A stretch of 64,000 bases of DNA from Sciscionella marina DSM 45152 (GTDB taxonomy: Bacteria > Actinomycetota > Actinomycetes > Mycobacteriales > Pseudonocardiaceae), in the NCBI RefSeq assembly GCF_000379465.1, contig NZ_KB905436.1, forward strand, positions 148,508 to 212,507. Direction: 5' to 3'. Position numbers and translations under genes: made by a program. This document shows, in pieces, positions 25,939-34,542 of this stretch (positions are counted from its first letter, which is position 1; every line of letters starts with the position of its first letter). Below the pieces are notes generated by a model. It was given only the letters and a program-made list of their open reading frames with translations, was not told the DNA's origin and searched no databases.

Positions 25939-27597
25939 ATGTCACCGACGATCACCGTGTACCCCGCCCGCAGGATCCACACCATGGACCCGGGCCGTCC
26001 GGTGGCCACCGCGATCGCCGTCATGGACGGACGGGTGCTCTCCACGGGAACACTGGAGTCGATGCGGCCCTGGCTCGACCGGCACGAGTACACGATCGAC
26101 GATTCGTTGCGGGACAAGGTGATCCTGCCCGGATTCATCGACCCGCACACGCATTTCGCCATGTCCTCCGGTTATCTCGGCGTGCCCTATCTCGGCCCGC
26201 TCGAATCGCCGGGACTGTGCTGCGCGAATCCCGGATTACCCACCCGGGACGACGTGATCGGGAAACTCCGCGAGCTCGACGCCGAGACCCCGGCCGGGGA
26301 ATCGATCGTGGCCTGGGGATTCGATCCGGCCATGCAGGGCGGGCATCTGCACCGCGACGAACTGGACGCGATCGTGCCGGAACGTCCGCTGTTCATCATC
26401 ACCTACGCCCCGCACGTCCTCTACACCAATTCCGCCGCGCTGCGCGACCGCCAGGTGCCCGATGATCTCGACGTGCACGGGGTCGGCCGCTATCCGGACG
26501 GGCGACTCGACGGCCGGTTCACCGAATTCGAGGCACACAAAGCGGTCGTGGGCAGTTCCGCGGTCGATCTCGTGCAGGACGCCGGGGAACAGGGACTGCA
26601 CGCGATGAACCGGCTGGCCACCTCGGCGGGGATCACCACGACCGCGGAGTTGTTGTTCGGGCTCACCGATCCGGACCGGGAATGGCGGCTGCACGACGCC
26701 GTGTACAACGCCGCCGATGCGCCGGTTCGGATGGGGCTGGTCGCCTACGAGATGACCATGCACGACAACTTCGGCGAACAGGCTGCCGCGACGCTTGCCA
26801 CGTGGCATGAGCGCAACAGCCCGACGTTGTTCTTCCACGGCGTGAAATTCCTCGCCGACGGATCCTTCCCGGCGATGTCGCTGCGCACCAGGTTCCCCGG
26901 TTACCTCGACCTGACCAACGGGGTGCGCAACGATATTCCGTGGCCGCAGCTGCACGAGCGGATGCGGCCGTTCTGGGACGCGGACATTCCCATCCACTGC
27001 CACACCAACGGCGACGAGAGCATCGATGCCGCACTGGATGCCTTGGCACGCCTGCAAAACGAACGGCCGCGGTTCGACCACGGGTTCACCTTCGAGCACT
27101 ATTGCATCAGCAGCACGGACCAGGCCCGCCGGGTCCGTGCTCTCGGCGCGCAGGCCAGTGTGAACGCCTACTTCGTGCACTACCGCAGTCAGTTGCACGC
27201 CGATCAGGGCTACGGCCCCGATCGCAGCGAGGCCGTGGCGCGCCTGGGTTCCCTGGAACGCGAGGGAGTGACGTTTGCGCTGCACTCCGACTACGCACTC
27301 GTCCCGGTCCCGATGAGCCCGCTGACCGCGGCCTGGGTCGCCACAACCCGGATCGGCACCGACAACGCGACCGTGCTGGCCCCCGGTGAGCGCATCGAAC
27401 GGTATCGGGCCATGCGCGCGATCACCGTGGACGCGGCGCGGATGCTCGGGATGGACCGCGAACTCGGCAGCCTGGAACCCGGGAAACTCGCGGACTTCGC
27501 CGTCCTCGAAGCGGATCCCTTCGATCTGCCCGCCGAACAACTGCGGTCCATCCCGGTGTGGGGCACCGTGCTCGGCGGCACCCCACACCCGGCCTGA
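25939..27597 (+). CDS. Amidohydrolase family 3 (YtcJ-like)
   Basis: A 552-residue metal-dependent amidohydrolase. The first metal ligands are in GFIDPHTHF (HxH), the bridging-Lys candidate is in FHGVKFLADGS, the later His ligands are in IHCHTNGD and HGFTFEHY, and the catalytic Asp is in HSDY. The C-terminal LGSLEPGKLADFAVLEADPF is typical of the composite beta domain. GAAGGGA precedes ATG 25939. The substrate is unknown; family 3 members hydrolyse amides, ureas or imines of exogenous compounds. The gene ends 2 nt from the convergent ureohydrolase gene. Confidence 0.88.
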   Translation: MSPTITVYPARRIHTMDPGRPVATAIAVMDGRVLSTGTLESMRPWLDRHEYTIDDSLRDKVILPGFIDPHTHFAMSSGYLGVPYLGPLESPGLCCANPGLPTRDDVIGKLRELDAETPAGESIVAWGFDPAMQGGHLHRDELDAIVPERPLFIITYAPHVLYTNSAALRDRQVPDDLDVHGVGRYPDGRLDGRFTEFEAHKAVVGSSAVDLVQDAGEQGLHAMNRLATSAGITTTAELLFGLTDPDREWRLHDAVYNAADAPVRMGLVAYEMTMHDNFGEQAAATLATWHERNSPTLFFHGVKFLADGSFPAMSLRTRFPGYLDLTNGVRNDIPWPQLHERMRPFWDADIPIHCHTNGDESIDAALDALARLQNERPRFDHGFTFEHYCISSTDQARRVRALGAQASVNAYFVHYRSQLHADQGYGPDRSEAVARLGSLEREGVTFALHSDYALVPVPMSPLTAAWVATTRIGTDNATVLAPGERIERYRAMRAITVDAARMLGMDRELGSLEPGKLADFAVLEADPFDLPAEQLRSIPVWGTVLGGTPHPA

Positions 27598-27599
27598 AA

Positions 27600-28583
27600 T
27601 CAGGCGGCGCGGCCCTTGCGGGCGAGATAAGCGGGCTGCTCGACGACCCGGCCCATGAACTCCAGTGCGAGCTGGGCGCCGAGCAGCGAGGTGTTGTTCG
27701 AGCGCACGTCGAGCATCGGATTGATCTCGACCACGTCCAGCCCGATCACGTCCGCGTGCCTGGCGATCGCGAACATGGTCTGGCGCAGCTCCTCGAAACC
27801 GAATCCCTCGGGTTCGGCCGAGGCGCAGCCGGGCACCAGCGGCATGTCCAGTACGTCGATGTCCACGCTGACGTAGACCTTGCCGCCCTTGGGCAGTTCG
27901 CTGAGGATACTCTCCACCCCGGCGCGCCGCAGCCGGTTCACGGTGACCACCGCATTGCCGCGGTCCAGCGACTGCTGCAGCGCGGATTTGCTCGTCCGGA
28001 TGCTCCGGATGCCGACCTGCACCATCCGGTCGACATTGGCGAGGTTGCCGATCTTGAGCATGGGGCTGCCGTTGGCGTTCTCCACGCCGTGCACGAACGG
28101 GCGGTAGTCCAGGTGCGCGTCGAAGTGCACGATCGACACCGGTTCCTCATAGGCGCGCACCACGCCGAAGGAGACCGCGTGATCCCCGCCGAAGACCACC
28201 GGGATCGCACCGGACTGCAGGATCTCCGAGGTGGCATCGGTGACGTTGCGCATCGTTCCCTCGGGATTGGTGTACAGGATGTCGACGTCACCACAGTCGA
28301 CGATGCGCTGATTGCGGCGTTCGTACCGCAGATAGTGCTTGTCCTCGTCCACGTCGTACAACCCGGCCGCGTGCTGGATCGCGCCGTATTCGGCGAACCG
28401 CACCGACATCTCCCGGATGGCCCGCGGCGCCATCCGGGCACCGGGGTACCAGGGCGAACCCTCGTCGCTGGGTACCCCGAGCACCGCGATATCGGCGTCC
28501 ATATTGCGCATATCGGTCTGCACCGGGCTGCGCAGGAACGAGGGGATTCCGACGAACGGCAGGTTGAGCCTGTCTTCAGTCAT
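27600..28583 (-). CDS. Ureohydrolase (agmatinase/guanidinobutyrase-like)
   Basis: A 327-residue arginase/agmatinase-superfamily enzyme that removes urea from a guanidino compound using a Mn pair. Metal ligands are present in VFGGDHAVS, HFDAHLDYR and VSVDIDVLD. ATG 28583 overlaps the end of the MFS gene by 8 nt, so transporter and enzyme are coupled. Agmatine or 4-guanidinobutyrate are reasonable substrates because other polyamine/GABA genes occur in the window, but guanidine or guanidinopropionate are also possible. Confidence 0.85.
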   Translation of the reverse strand: MTEDRLNLPFVGIPSFLRSPVQTDMRNMDADIAVLGVPSDEGSPWYPGARMAPRAIREMSVRFAEYGAIQHAAGLYDVDEDKHYLRYERRNQRIVDCGDVDILYTNPEGTMRNVTDATSEILQSGAIPVVFGGDHAVSFGVVRAYEEPVSIVHFDAHLDYRPFVHGVENANGSPMLKIGNLANVDRMVQVGIRSIRTSKSALQQSLDRGNAVVTVNRLRRAGVESILSELPKGGKVYVSVDIDVLDMPLVPGCASAEPEGFGFEELRQTMFAIARHADVIGLDVVEINPMLDVRSNNTSLLGAQLALEFMGRVVEQPAYLARKGRAA

Positions 28584-29937
28584 GATCGGCGGGTATTCCT
28601 TTCGGTTGGGTGGCAAGGGTTTTTGCCTGGCCGAGTGGTTCGATGCGGCCGACGAGGAGTAGATAGACGAGGCAGCCGACGACGGCCACGAACGCCGCGG
28701 ACAGCAGCCCCCAGCTGAAGCTGCCGGTCGCGCCGTAGAGCCAGCCGATGACCGCGGGGCTGGCGATACCGGCGAGGTTCGCGATGCCGTTCTGGAACCC
28801 CTGAATGGACCCGGCGAGCGATTGGCTCGTCTCCGGTGCGATGTCCACCGGGAGCGCGACGATCGAGGAGGTCGCGAACGTGACACAGCCGAAGGAGACC
28901 GACAACAGCACCAGGGCCAGCACCGCGCTCGGGGTGAGATCGGCGAAACCGATGAGCGTGGAACCGAGCATCCCGCCGACGATGCAGGCCTTCCTGGCGA
29001 ACGTGACCGAATGCCCGCGGCGGATCAGGGCATCCGAGGCCCAGCCGCCGAGGAAATTGCCGAGAAACGCGACCAGGCCCGGGATCGTGCCGAAGATGCC
29101 GAGTTCCAGGAGATTGAAATGCCGTTCGTCGACCAGATAGGAGGGAAACCAGGTGATGAAGAAGTAGATGACATAGCTCTGGCAACCGAATCCGATCGCC
29201 ATCCCCCAGACCGTGCGGCTGCGGAACAGATCGCGCCAGCGGATCCGCGGCCCCGTTTCGGCTTCCGTGCTCGCCTGCTGCCTTCCGGTCCGCGCACCGC
29301 CCTCTTCGATGTAGCGCAGTTCCCCTTCCGAAACCCAGCGCTGTGCGTGCGGGCTCCGGTACACGTACAGCCACACGGCGGCCCACACGATGCCCAGTGA
29401 TGCGGTGGCGATGAACGAACCCTTCCAGCCGAGCCAGGCGATCAGGGCGGTCACCACCGGGACCGCCAGCATGGTGCCACCGCGCGCGCCGCTGTCGTAG
29501 ATGCCAGAGGCGATACCGCGTTCCCGTTTGGGGAACCACTCCTCCACCACCCGCGCGCTCGCGGGAAACGCGCCCGCCTCGCCGATGCCGAGCAGCAGCC
29601 GGATCCCGAACAGCGAACCGAATCCGCGCGCCACGACGGTCGCCGCGGTGAACACCGACCACCACACCACCGCGATCGCGAACATCGCCCGGCTGCCCAC
29701 CTTGTCGACCAGCCAGCCGAGTGGGAGCTGGAACAGCGAGTACGTCCAGAAGAACGCCCCGAGCACCAGCCCGGAAAGCGCCGGATCCAGGTGCAGCTCC
29801 GTGTTCAGGTACGGCAGGGCCACCGAGAGATTCGCCCGGTCGATGTAGTTGATGCAGATGGCCAGGAACGCCAGTCCGATGATCAGCCACCGGATCCGTC
29901 CACGACGGCGCGGCACGGTGTTCCTTGTCGGCGTCAT
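28576..29937 (-). CDS. MFS transporter, anion:cation symporter (ACS) family
   Basis: A 453-residue, 12-TM protein of the ACS group: CINYIDRANLSVALPYL in TM1 and GWLVDKVGSRAMFAIAVV after TM2 are group signatures. The family moves organic anions, including hexuronates, phthalates and tartrate. ATG 29937 is chosen over an upstream start that would run into the divergent operator. The 8-nt overlap with the ureohydrolase gene suggests it imports the guanidino substrate, for example an omega-guanidino acid. A TTGACA box (minus strand, 30013-30018) lies inside the operator of the divergent regulator. Confidence 0.87.
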   Translation of the reverse strand: MTPTRNTVPRRRGRIRWLIIGLAFLAICINYIDRANLSVALPYLNTELHLDPALSGLVLGAFFWTYSLFQLPLGWLVDKVGSRAMFAIAVVWWSVFTAATVVARGFGSLFGIRLLLGIGEAGAFPASARVVEEWFPKRERGIASGIYDSGARGGTMLAVPVVTALIAWLGWKGSFIATASLGIVWAAVWLYVYRSPHAQRWVSEGELRYIEEGGARTGRQQASTEAETGPRIRWRDLFRSRTVWGMAIGFGCQSYVIYFFITWFPSYLVDERHFNLLELGIFGTIPGLVAFLGNFLGGWASDALIRRGHSVTFARKACIVGGMLGSTLIGFADLTPSAVLALVLLSVSFGCVTFATSSIVALPVDIAPETSQSLAGSIQGFQNGIANLAGIASPAVIGWLYGATGSFSWGLLSAAFVAVVGCLVYLLLVGRIEPLGQAKTLATQPKGIPADHD

Positions 29938-30010
29938 CGAATCCTCCGATGCTGCGAGGGGCGCTGCGGTGCGCCGCGTGTCCGGCGGAGCATGGCGCAA
30001 TCCGCATGCG

Positions 30011-30058
30011 TTTGTCAATATTGACGTACATTTGTCAGATGTGACCGTGACCTATACT
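30011..30058. promoter_or_regulatory. Palindromic operator and promoter of the FCD regulator / ACS transporter pair
   Basis: GTCAATATTGAC (30014-30025) is a perfect palindrome. TTTGTCA occurs at 30011 and again at 30031, exactly 20 bp apart, which puts the copies on one helix face. TATACT at 30053-30058 is a good -10 for the plus-strand regulator gene. On the minus strand TTGACA at 30018-30013 is a consensus -35 for the transporter. A regulator bound here would cover both promoters. Confidence 0.55.
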
Positions 30059-30091
30059 CATCGGCACCGTGATCGGAGGACAGGGGGGCGG

Positions 30092-30856
30092 ATGGACCGG
30101 CTCGACGTCGACACCGCCGTGCTCCGCATGCTCGATCACGCCGGCGGACCGATCGGCGCGCGCGAGATCCGCAACGGGCTGACCCATGCCGGATTCGAAC
30201 TGTCCGAAGCGACCGTCAGCCGACGACTCCGCGAACTCGACGCACGCGGGGTCACCGAACCCGTCGAACGCAAAGGACGCGTGCTCACCGAAGACGGCAG
30301 GGCACAGGTGCGCGCCCGGCTGCGCGGGCTCGAACACACCGACCTGCTCGGCCGCGCCATCGACGTGCGCACCGGGCAGGACGTGCTCAACCTGCTCCGC
30401 GCACGGCGTGCCGTGGAACCCGAGGCGGTGCGCGGGGCGGCCGGATTCGATGCCGAGGTCATCGACGCCCTGCGGCAGAGCCTCGCCGAACACCGGCGCG
30501 CACTCGAGCACGGCGGACCGATCCCCCGCCAGCTCGTGCTCGACTTCCACCGCACCGTCACCGAAGCCAGCGCCAACCCCCTGATCTCCGCCATGATCCG
30601 GATGGCGCTCGACCCCGCGCTCGATCACGTCGAGGCCGCGCTCGATGTCATCCTCGAAGCGCGGCACACCAGCGCCGAAAGCATCAGCGAACACGCGCGG
30701 ATCGTCGAGGCACTGGCCGCGGGCAAGCACGAACGCGCCGCCACGGTGATGACCGAGCACCTCGACCGGCTGATCAGCGAGACCGCCGCGTTCATCGACC
30801 GTTACGAACCGGAACTCGTGGACCGGCTGCTCGCCTCGGCCCGCGAGCCTTCGTAG
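30092..30856 (+). CDS. FCD-domain transcriptional regulator with atypical N-terminal winged helix
   Basis: A 254-residue protein. The C-terminal two thirds form a FadR-like FCD domain (LLRARRAVEPEAVRGAAGF; LDFHRTVTEASANPLI; SISEHARIVEAL with its His ligands). The N-terminal part (IGAREIRNGLTHAGFELSEATVSRRLRELDARG) is a winged helix of the type seen in NrpR/RNase-II-associated HTH domains rather than a standard GntR helix. ATG 30092 follows AGGGGGGCGG. It is divergent from the ACS transporter/ureohydrolase operon and is presumably its regulator. Confidence 0.8.
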   Translation: MDRLDVDTAVLRMLDHAGGPIGAREIRNGLTHAGFELSEATVSRRLRELDARGVTEPVERKGRVLTEDGRAQVRARLRGLEHTDLLGRAIDVRTGQDVLNLLRARRAVEPEAVRGAAGFDAEVIDALRQSLAEHRRALEHGGPIPRQLVLDFHRTVTEASANPLISAMIRMALDPALDHVEAALDVILEARHTSAESISEHARIVEALAAGKHERAATVMTEHLDRLISETAAFIDRYEPELVDRLLASAREPS

Positions 30857-30876
30857 GAACGCTACAAAAGTACTAC
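30853..30876. promoter_or_regulatory. Possible toxin-antitoxin operator
   Basis: GTAG (30853-30856) and CTAC (30862-30865) form a short inverted repeat, and CTAC recurs 11 bp later (30873-30876), just before the antitoxin frame. Short spaced repeats like these serve autoregulation in Phd/VapB systems. The assignment is weak. Confidence 0.3.
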
Positions 30877-30885
30877 AACCATGCT

Positions 30886-31272
30886 TTGGGCATCGAGATT
30901 CGCCAAGGCGATCTGCGTAACCAGAACGCGGCCATCATCCGCCGGGTCGCGGACGGGGAATTCTTTACCATAACGGTCAATGGGCGCCCGACCACGGACC
31001 TGACCCCACACCAGCGCGACAGCGGACGGCGCCGGTTCGTCCCAGCTACCGAGTTCGCCACGATGGCTGAAACCTCCCCACTCTCCGCAGATCAAGCCGA
31101 CGCCTGGATGCAGGATATCCGCGAAGGGCAGGATGAGGAACCGCCGGATCCTGGACCCGGGCAGCACAGCAGAACCAGCAAAGGCCCGATCGGTGAGCGC
31201 GACACCACGGTAAGCCGTGGCCGATACGTCCGTGGTGATCGACTCCCGCTCGGTGGCCGAACACGCCGATGA
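30886..31272 (+). CDS. Phd/VapB-type antitoxin, start and C-terminus uncertain
   Basis: The first ~80 residues (GIEIRQGDLRN, ADGEFFTITVNGRP, PATEFATM) match prevent-host-death/VapB antitoxins, which bind DNA and neutralise a PIN toxin. The only usable start in frame is a TTG at 30886 without a ribosome site; an ATG at 30881 is in another frame. After EEPPDP the frame runs on for ~40 unrelated residues and overlaps the toxin by 56 nt. A one-base shift there would restore a DPW end, which is common in these antitoxins, and an early stop at about 31195. The gene may therefore be frameshifted. Confidence 0.55.
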   Translation: MGIEIRQGDLRNQNAAIIRRVADGEFFTITVNGRPTTDLTPHQRDSGRRRFVPATEFATMAETSPLSADQADAWMQDIREGQDEEPPDPGPGQHSRTSKGPIGERDTTVSRGRYVRGDRLPLGGRTRR

Positions 31273-31597
31273 GATCACGGTGTCCATCCTGACCATCGCC
31301 GAACTGCAGTACGGCGTCACCGCCGACGACAACATCATGGAGCAACACCGCCGTCGCCGCCGCGTGCAAGACACCCTGGATCGCTGCGAAGTGCTCCCCT
31401 TCGACCTGGCCGCGACCGAGTACTACGGCACGCTGGCCACTCTGGTACGCCAGCACGGACACAGCCCTCGCGGACGACGTATGGACCTGATGATCGCCGC
31501 CACCGCCGCGCGCTACAACCTGCCGCTGCTGACCCACAACGCCGAGGACTTCACCGGACTCGACACAGCGGTCAGCATCATCGATCCGACGAACTGA
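31217..31597 (+). CDS. PIN-domain toxin (VapC-like)
   Basis: A 126-residue PIN ribonuclease. The acidic residues of the active site are present: Asp in ADTSVVID, Glu in ILTIAELQYGV, Asp in RRMDLMIAATA and Asp in THNAEDFTGL. The GTG start follows an in-frame stop immediately upstream, so the N-terminus cannot be longer. The loop between the first Asp and the Glu is short for the family. Such toxins cut tRNA or rRNA and are held by the cognate antitoxin encoded just upstream. Confidence 0.75.
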   Translation: MADTSVVIDSRSVAEHADEITVSILTIAELQYGVTADDNIMEQHRRRRRVQDTLDRCEVLPFDLAATEYYGTLATLVRQHGHSPRGRRMDLMIAATAARYNLPLLTHNAEDFTGLDTAVSIIDPTN

Positions 31598-31806
31598 GCC
31601 CACGTGGAGCGTTCAGTGCGAACCACCGCGCAGCAAGCAACCGATTCGGTGCCGTGCCGGGCATGAGTGGGCACTCGACACGCGAATCATTTCCTGTCGA
31701 TCATCACCGGCGCGGTCGCGGGGACCGCGATCACCGGTATCGATGTGCTCGGCCTGTTCACCGTGTTCACGCCCGAGCTACCCGATGCCGGACCGCGGTC
31801 CCCCGC

Positions 31807-32976
31807 TCAGACCGAAACGGCCGCGCGGTGCAGCTCCGCGGCGGTGCTGCGGGCGGCGGCGAGAAGTTCCTCGAAACCCGCCCGATCAGGCAGCGGATCG
31901 AAGTCCTCGACGACGAGTTCCAGCACCGCGTGCCCACTCGAATCGAGAACCGGCAGCTGGATCGAGGTCGCGGTGCGGTGCTCCTCCTCCCGGTCGACGG
32001 CGCGCACGCTCGCGCGATGGGTGTTCTGCCACAGCCGGGAAAGCTGCGCCCGCGAGGTCGACGGATCGGTGACGACCCGGTCGAATTCGGCACCCATGAG
32101 CTCACCGTGGGAAAGCGCGTATCCCCGCTCCCGGACGCGATCGAGGACGCGCACGAGGCCCTGGCGGTCCACGGTCCCCACGAGATGGCGGGCGTTCTCC
32201 AGCCACGCGCGGTACTGTTCCTCGGCGCCCCAGGCGGCGAGGGTACTGGCCACCGGTGCGGCGAACGGGAAACTCATCCGGGTACCGGCGTACGGCCCCG
32301 ATCCCGCGAGCACACACACCGAATCACCGGCCACCGTGGCGAGCAGTGCCCGGACGCCGTGCTCCCCGGCGAACCGCTCGACGCGATCGGAGACCGCGTC
32401 GGCCATCCGGAGGCGGTCGATGAACCGCTGCGCGTCGAAAGCCTGACCGGAAGCGCTGAAAGTGCCGTAGCCGCCGTTGAGGAACAGCAAGGGCATCCCG
32501 GCGCCGTGGTCGCCGAGGCCGAACTCGGTCACCTCGGCGACCACGAGGTCGTGGTCCCCCGCCGGGTGCACCTCCCGGATGATGCATTCGAACCAGACGG
32601 GCGCGTCCCCCAGCCTTGGCCCGGCCGGGGTCCTGCGCCAGTCACCTCCGGCGAAGCGTTCCGGGTACCCGGCGGCGAAGAACGCGCGGCACAGGCCCTC
32701 GTGTTCGTGGCCGAGCACATTGGCGACGAACCTGCCGTTGCGGCGCACGAGATCCCAGGTGTACGAGGAGCGCGCCGGGCTGAATCCGACCAGCGGCGGA
32801 TCCTGGGACACCGCGCTGAACGTGCCCACGACCATGCCCACCGCAGCGCCGGTCTCGTCGAACGAGCCGATGATCGTGACCCCGGTCGGGTACTCGCCGA
32901 GTACGGTTCGCCACCAGTTCCGCTGCGCCATGCCGAACGCCTCCTCGCGTGCGGGGTCTTCGCCTTCCGCGATCAT
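31807..32976 (-). CDS. Flavin reductase domain fused to an IclR-like effector domain
   Basis: A 389-residue two-domain protein. Residues ~17-170 are a flavin reductase / FMN-binding split barrel (LGEYPTGVTIIGSFD, FSAVSQDPPLVGFSPA, GRFVANVLGHEHEGLCRAFF), the kind that supplies reduced flavin to a monooxygenase. Residues ~195-380 resemble the IclR C-terminal effector-binding domain (RALLATVAGDSVCVLAGSG, FPFAAPVASTLAAWG, VRERGYALSHGEL), with no DNA-binding helix. It is the last gene of the minus-strand island and pairs logically with the group D monooxygenase at 40.3-41.6 kb. The effector domain could make flavin reduction substrate-dependent. Confidence 0.75.
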   Translation of the reverse strand: MIAEGEDPAREEAFGMAQRNWWRTVLGEYPTGVTIIGSFDETGAAVGMVVGTFSAVSQDPPLVGFSPARSSYTWDLVRRNGRFVANVLGHEHEGLCRAFFAAGYPERFAGGDWRRTPAGPRLGDAPVWFECIIREVHPAGDHDLVVAEVTEFGLGDHGAGMPLLFLNGGYGTFSASGQAFDAQRFIDRLRMADAVSDRVERFAGEHGVRALLATVAGDSVCVLAGSGPYAGTRMSFPFAAPVASTLAAWGAEEQYRAWLENARHLVGTVDRQGLVRVLDRVRERGYALSHGELMGAEFDRVVTDPSTSRAQLSRLWQNTHRASVRAVDREEEHRTATSIQLPVLDSSGHAVLELVVEDFDPLPDRAGFEELLAAARSTAAELHRAAVSV

Positions 32977-33060
32977 TGTGCGGGGATCCGGTCTCCGAGG
33001 TCGCTGTGCACGCGAACAGTCGTACCGGCCGATCCTGTCCGCGGAACACAGTGCGGCCGC

Positions 33061-34539
33061 TCAGAGCTGAAGGTAGGTCGTCTTCAGTTCGGTGTATTTC
33101 TCGATGGCGTGGCGGGATTTGTCCCGGCCATTGCCCGACTGCTTGTATCCGCCGAACGGGACACCGAGATCGCCCTCCTCGTAACAGTTCACCCAGACGG
33201 TCCCGGCACGCAGCCGGCGCGAGATCCGGTGCACCGCCGTGACATCCCGGGTCCACAGTCCGGCCGCGAGGCCGTATTCGCTGTCGTTCGCCAGCCGCAC
33301 CGCCTCGTCCACGTCACTCGCCCGCTGCACGGCGAGCACCGGACCGAAGACCTCCTCGCGAGCCAGCCTCGACGCGGCCTCGACCCCGCTGCACACCACC
33401 GGCCCGTAGTACGCGCCCGTGCCGCCGCGCGCGTCGAGCGCCGCGGTCGCCCCCTCGGCGAACGCCCGGTCGACGTGTTCGTCCACTGCGGCGGCCCGTT
33501 CGATCGCCGCAAGCGGTCCCATGGTGGTGGCCGGATCGAGCGGATCACCCGGCCGGTATCCGGCGCAGGCGCGCACGACGCCGTCGAGCACCTCCTCGGC
33601 GATCTCCTCGTGCACGATCAGCCGGGAGGGTGCGGTGCACATCTGCCCGGCGTTGAAGGTGATCCCCCAGGCCGCCGTCGCGATGGCACGGTCGCGTTCG
33701 GCGTCGGGAAGGATGATGTTCGGCGATTTCCCGCCGAGCTCGAGCCAGGTCCGTTTCAGGTTGGACTCCGCCGCGTACCTCAGGTATTCCCGGCCCACCG
33801 CGGTCGATCCGGTGAACGCGAGCGCATCGACAGCCGGATGCTCACCGATCCGGCGCCCCAGCACGGATCCCCGGCCCGGTACCACGTTGAGCACCCCGGC
33901 GGGCACCCCGGCCTCGAGTGCGAGCTCAGCGATCCGCACCGCGGATAGCGGGGTGAGATCGGCGGGTTTGTGTACCACGGTGCACCCGAAGGCCAGCGCG
34001 GGCGCGATCTTCCACGCCGAGAGGGTGAGCGGGAAGTTCCACGGTGTCACGACGCCGACGACCCCGACCGGTTCCCTGGTGACGAGCGCGAGCGCTTCCT
34101 GCCCGGTCGGGGCGATCTCGTCGAGCTCCTTGTCCGCGAGCTCGGCGTAATAGCGGTAGCTGGCCAGCACGGCGCGCAGCTCGATACTCCAGGACTGCGC
34201 GATCGGTTTGCCCATCTCGAGTGTGACCATCAGGGCGAGCTCGTCGCGGTTCGCCTCGATGAGCTCGGCGAACCGCAGCAGCACCACCTTGCGTTCGCTG
34301 GGCGCCATCCGCGGCCACGGTCCCTCGTCGAACGCGCGCCGCGCCGCGGCCACGGCGGCCTCGATGTCCTCGCCGCCACCCCAGGGAACCCGCGCGAGTT
34401 CGGTGCCGTCCCGCGGGGTCACCAGGGCACGTGTCTCCCCGTCCAGCGGCGGTCGCCGCGCGCCGTCGACCAGCAGCTGCGCGGGCCAGCGCAGCCGTTC
34501 GGCCGCGGCCACCCAGTCGGTCAAGGCGCGCTCCGGCAT
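33061..34539 (-). CDS. Aldehyde dehydrogenase, PuuC-like (gamma-glutamyl-aminobutyraldehyde dehydrogenase)
   Basis: A 492-residue NAD(P)-dependent aldehyde dehydrogenase. The catalytic Cys is in NAGQMCTAPSRL and the general-base Glu in LELGGKSPN; the cofactor segment TPWNFPLTLSAWK is intact. The C-terminus, PFGGYKQSGNGRDKSRHAIE then KYTELKTTY, is very close to that of PuuC, which oxidises gamma-glutamyl-gamma-aminobutyraldehyde. It ends 3 nt before the PuuD-like gene, and the two are in one operon. This supports a Puu-type gamma-glutamylated intermediate. Confidence 0.88.
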   Translation of the reverse strand: MPERALTDWVAAAERLRWPAQLLVDGARRPPLDGETRALVTPRDGTELARVPWGGGEDIEAAVAAARRAFDEGPWPRMAPSERKVVLLRFAELIEANRDELALMVTLEMGKPIAQSWSIELRAVLASYRYYAELADKELDEIAPTGQEALALVTREPVGVVGVVTPWNFPLTLSAWKIAPALAFGCTVVHKPADLTPLSAVRIAELALEAGVPAGVLNVVPGRGSVLGRRIGEHPAVDALAFTGSTAVGREYLRYAAESNLKRTWLELGGKSPNIILPDAERDRAIATAAWGITFNAGQMCTAPSRLIVHEEIAEEVLDGVVRACAGYRPGDPLDPATTMGPLAAIERAAAVDEHVDRAFAEGATAALDARGGTGAYYGPVVCSGVEAASRLAREEVFGPVLAVQRASDVDEAVRLANDSEYGLAAGLWTRDVTAVHRISRRLRAGTVWVNCYEEGDLGVPFGGYKQSGNGRDKSRHAIEKYTELKTTYLQL

Positions 34540-34542
34540 GAT

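Noticed and set aside
31711-31729. CGCGGTC-N5-GACCGCG hairpin in the 209-nt gap between the toxin and the flavin reductase gene
   Set aside because: It could terminate either convergent transcript, but the stem is short and similar chance hairpins are frequent in this GC-rich sequence. The rest of the gap holds nothing I can identify.
31654-33948. Very long open frame on the plus strand (764 codons) across the flavin reductase and aldehyde dehydrogenase genes
   Set aside because: It is antisense to two clear protein families, has Arg/Gly/Pro-rich low-information sequence and no recognisable motif. It is a GC-bias shadow.
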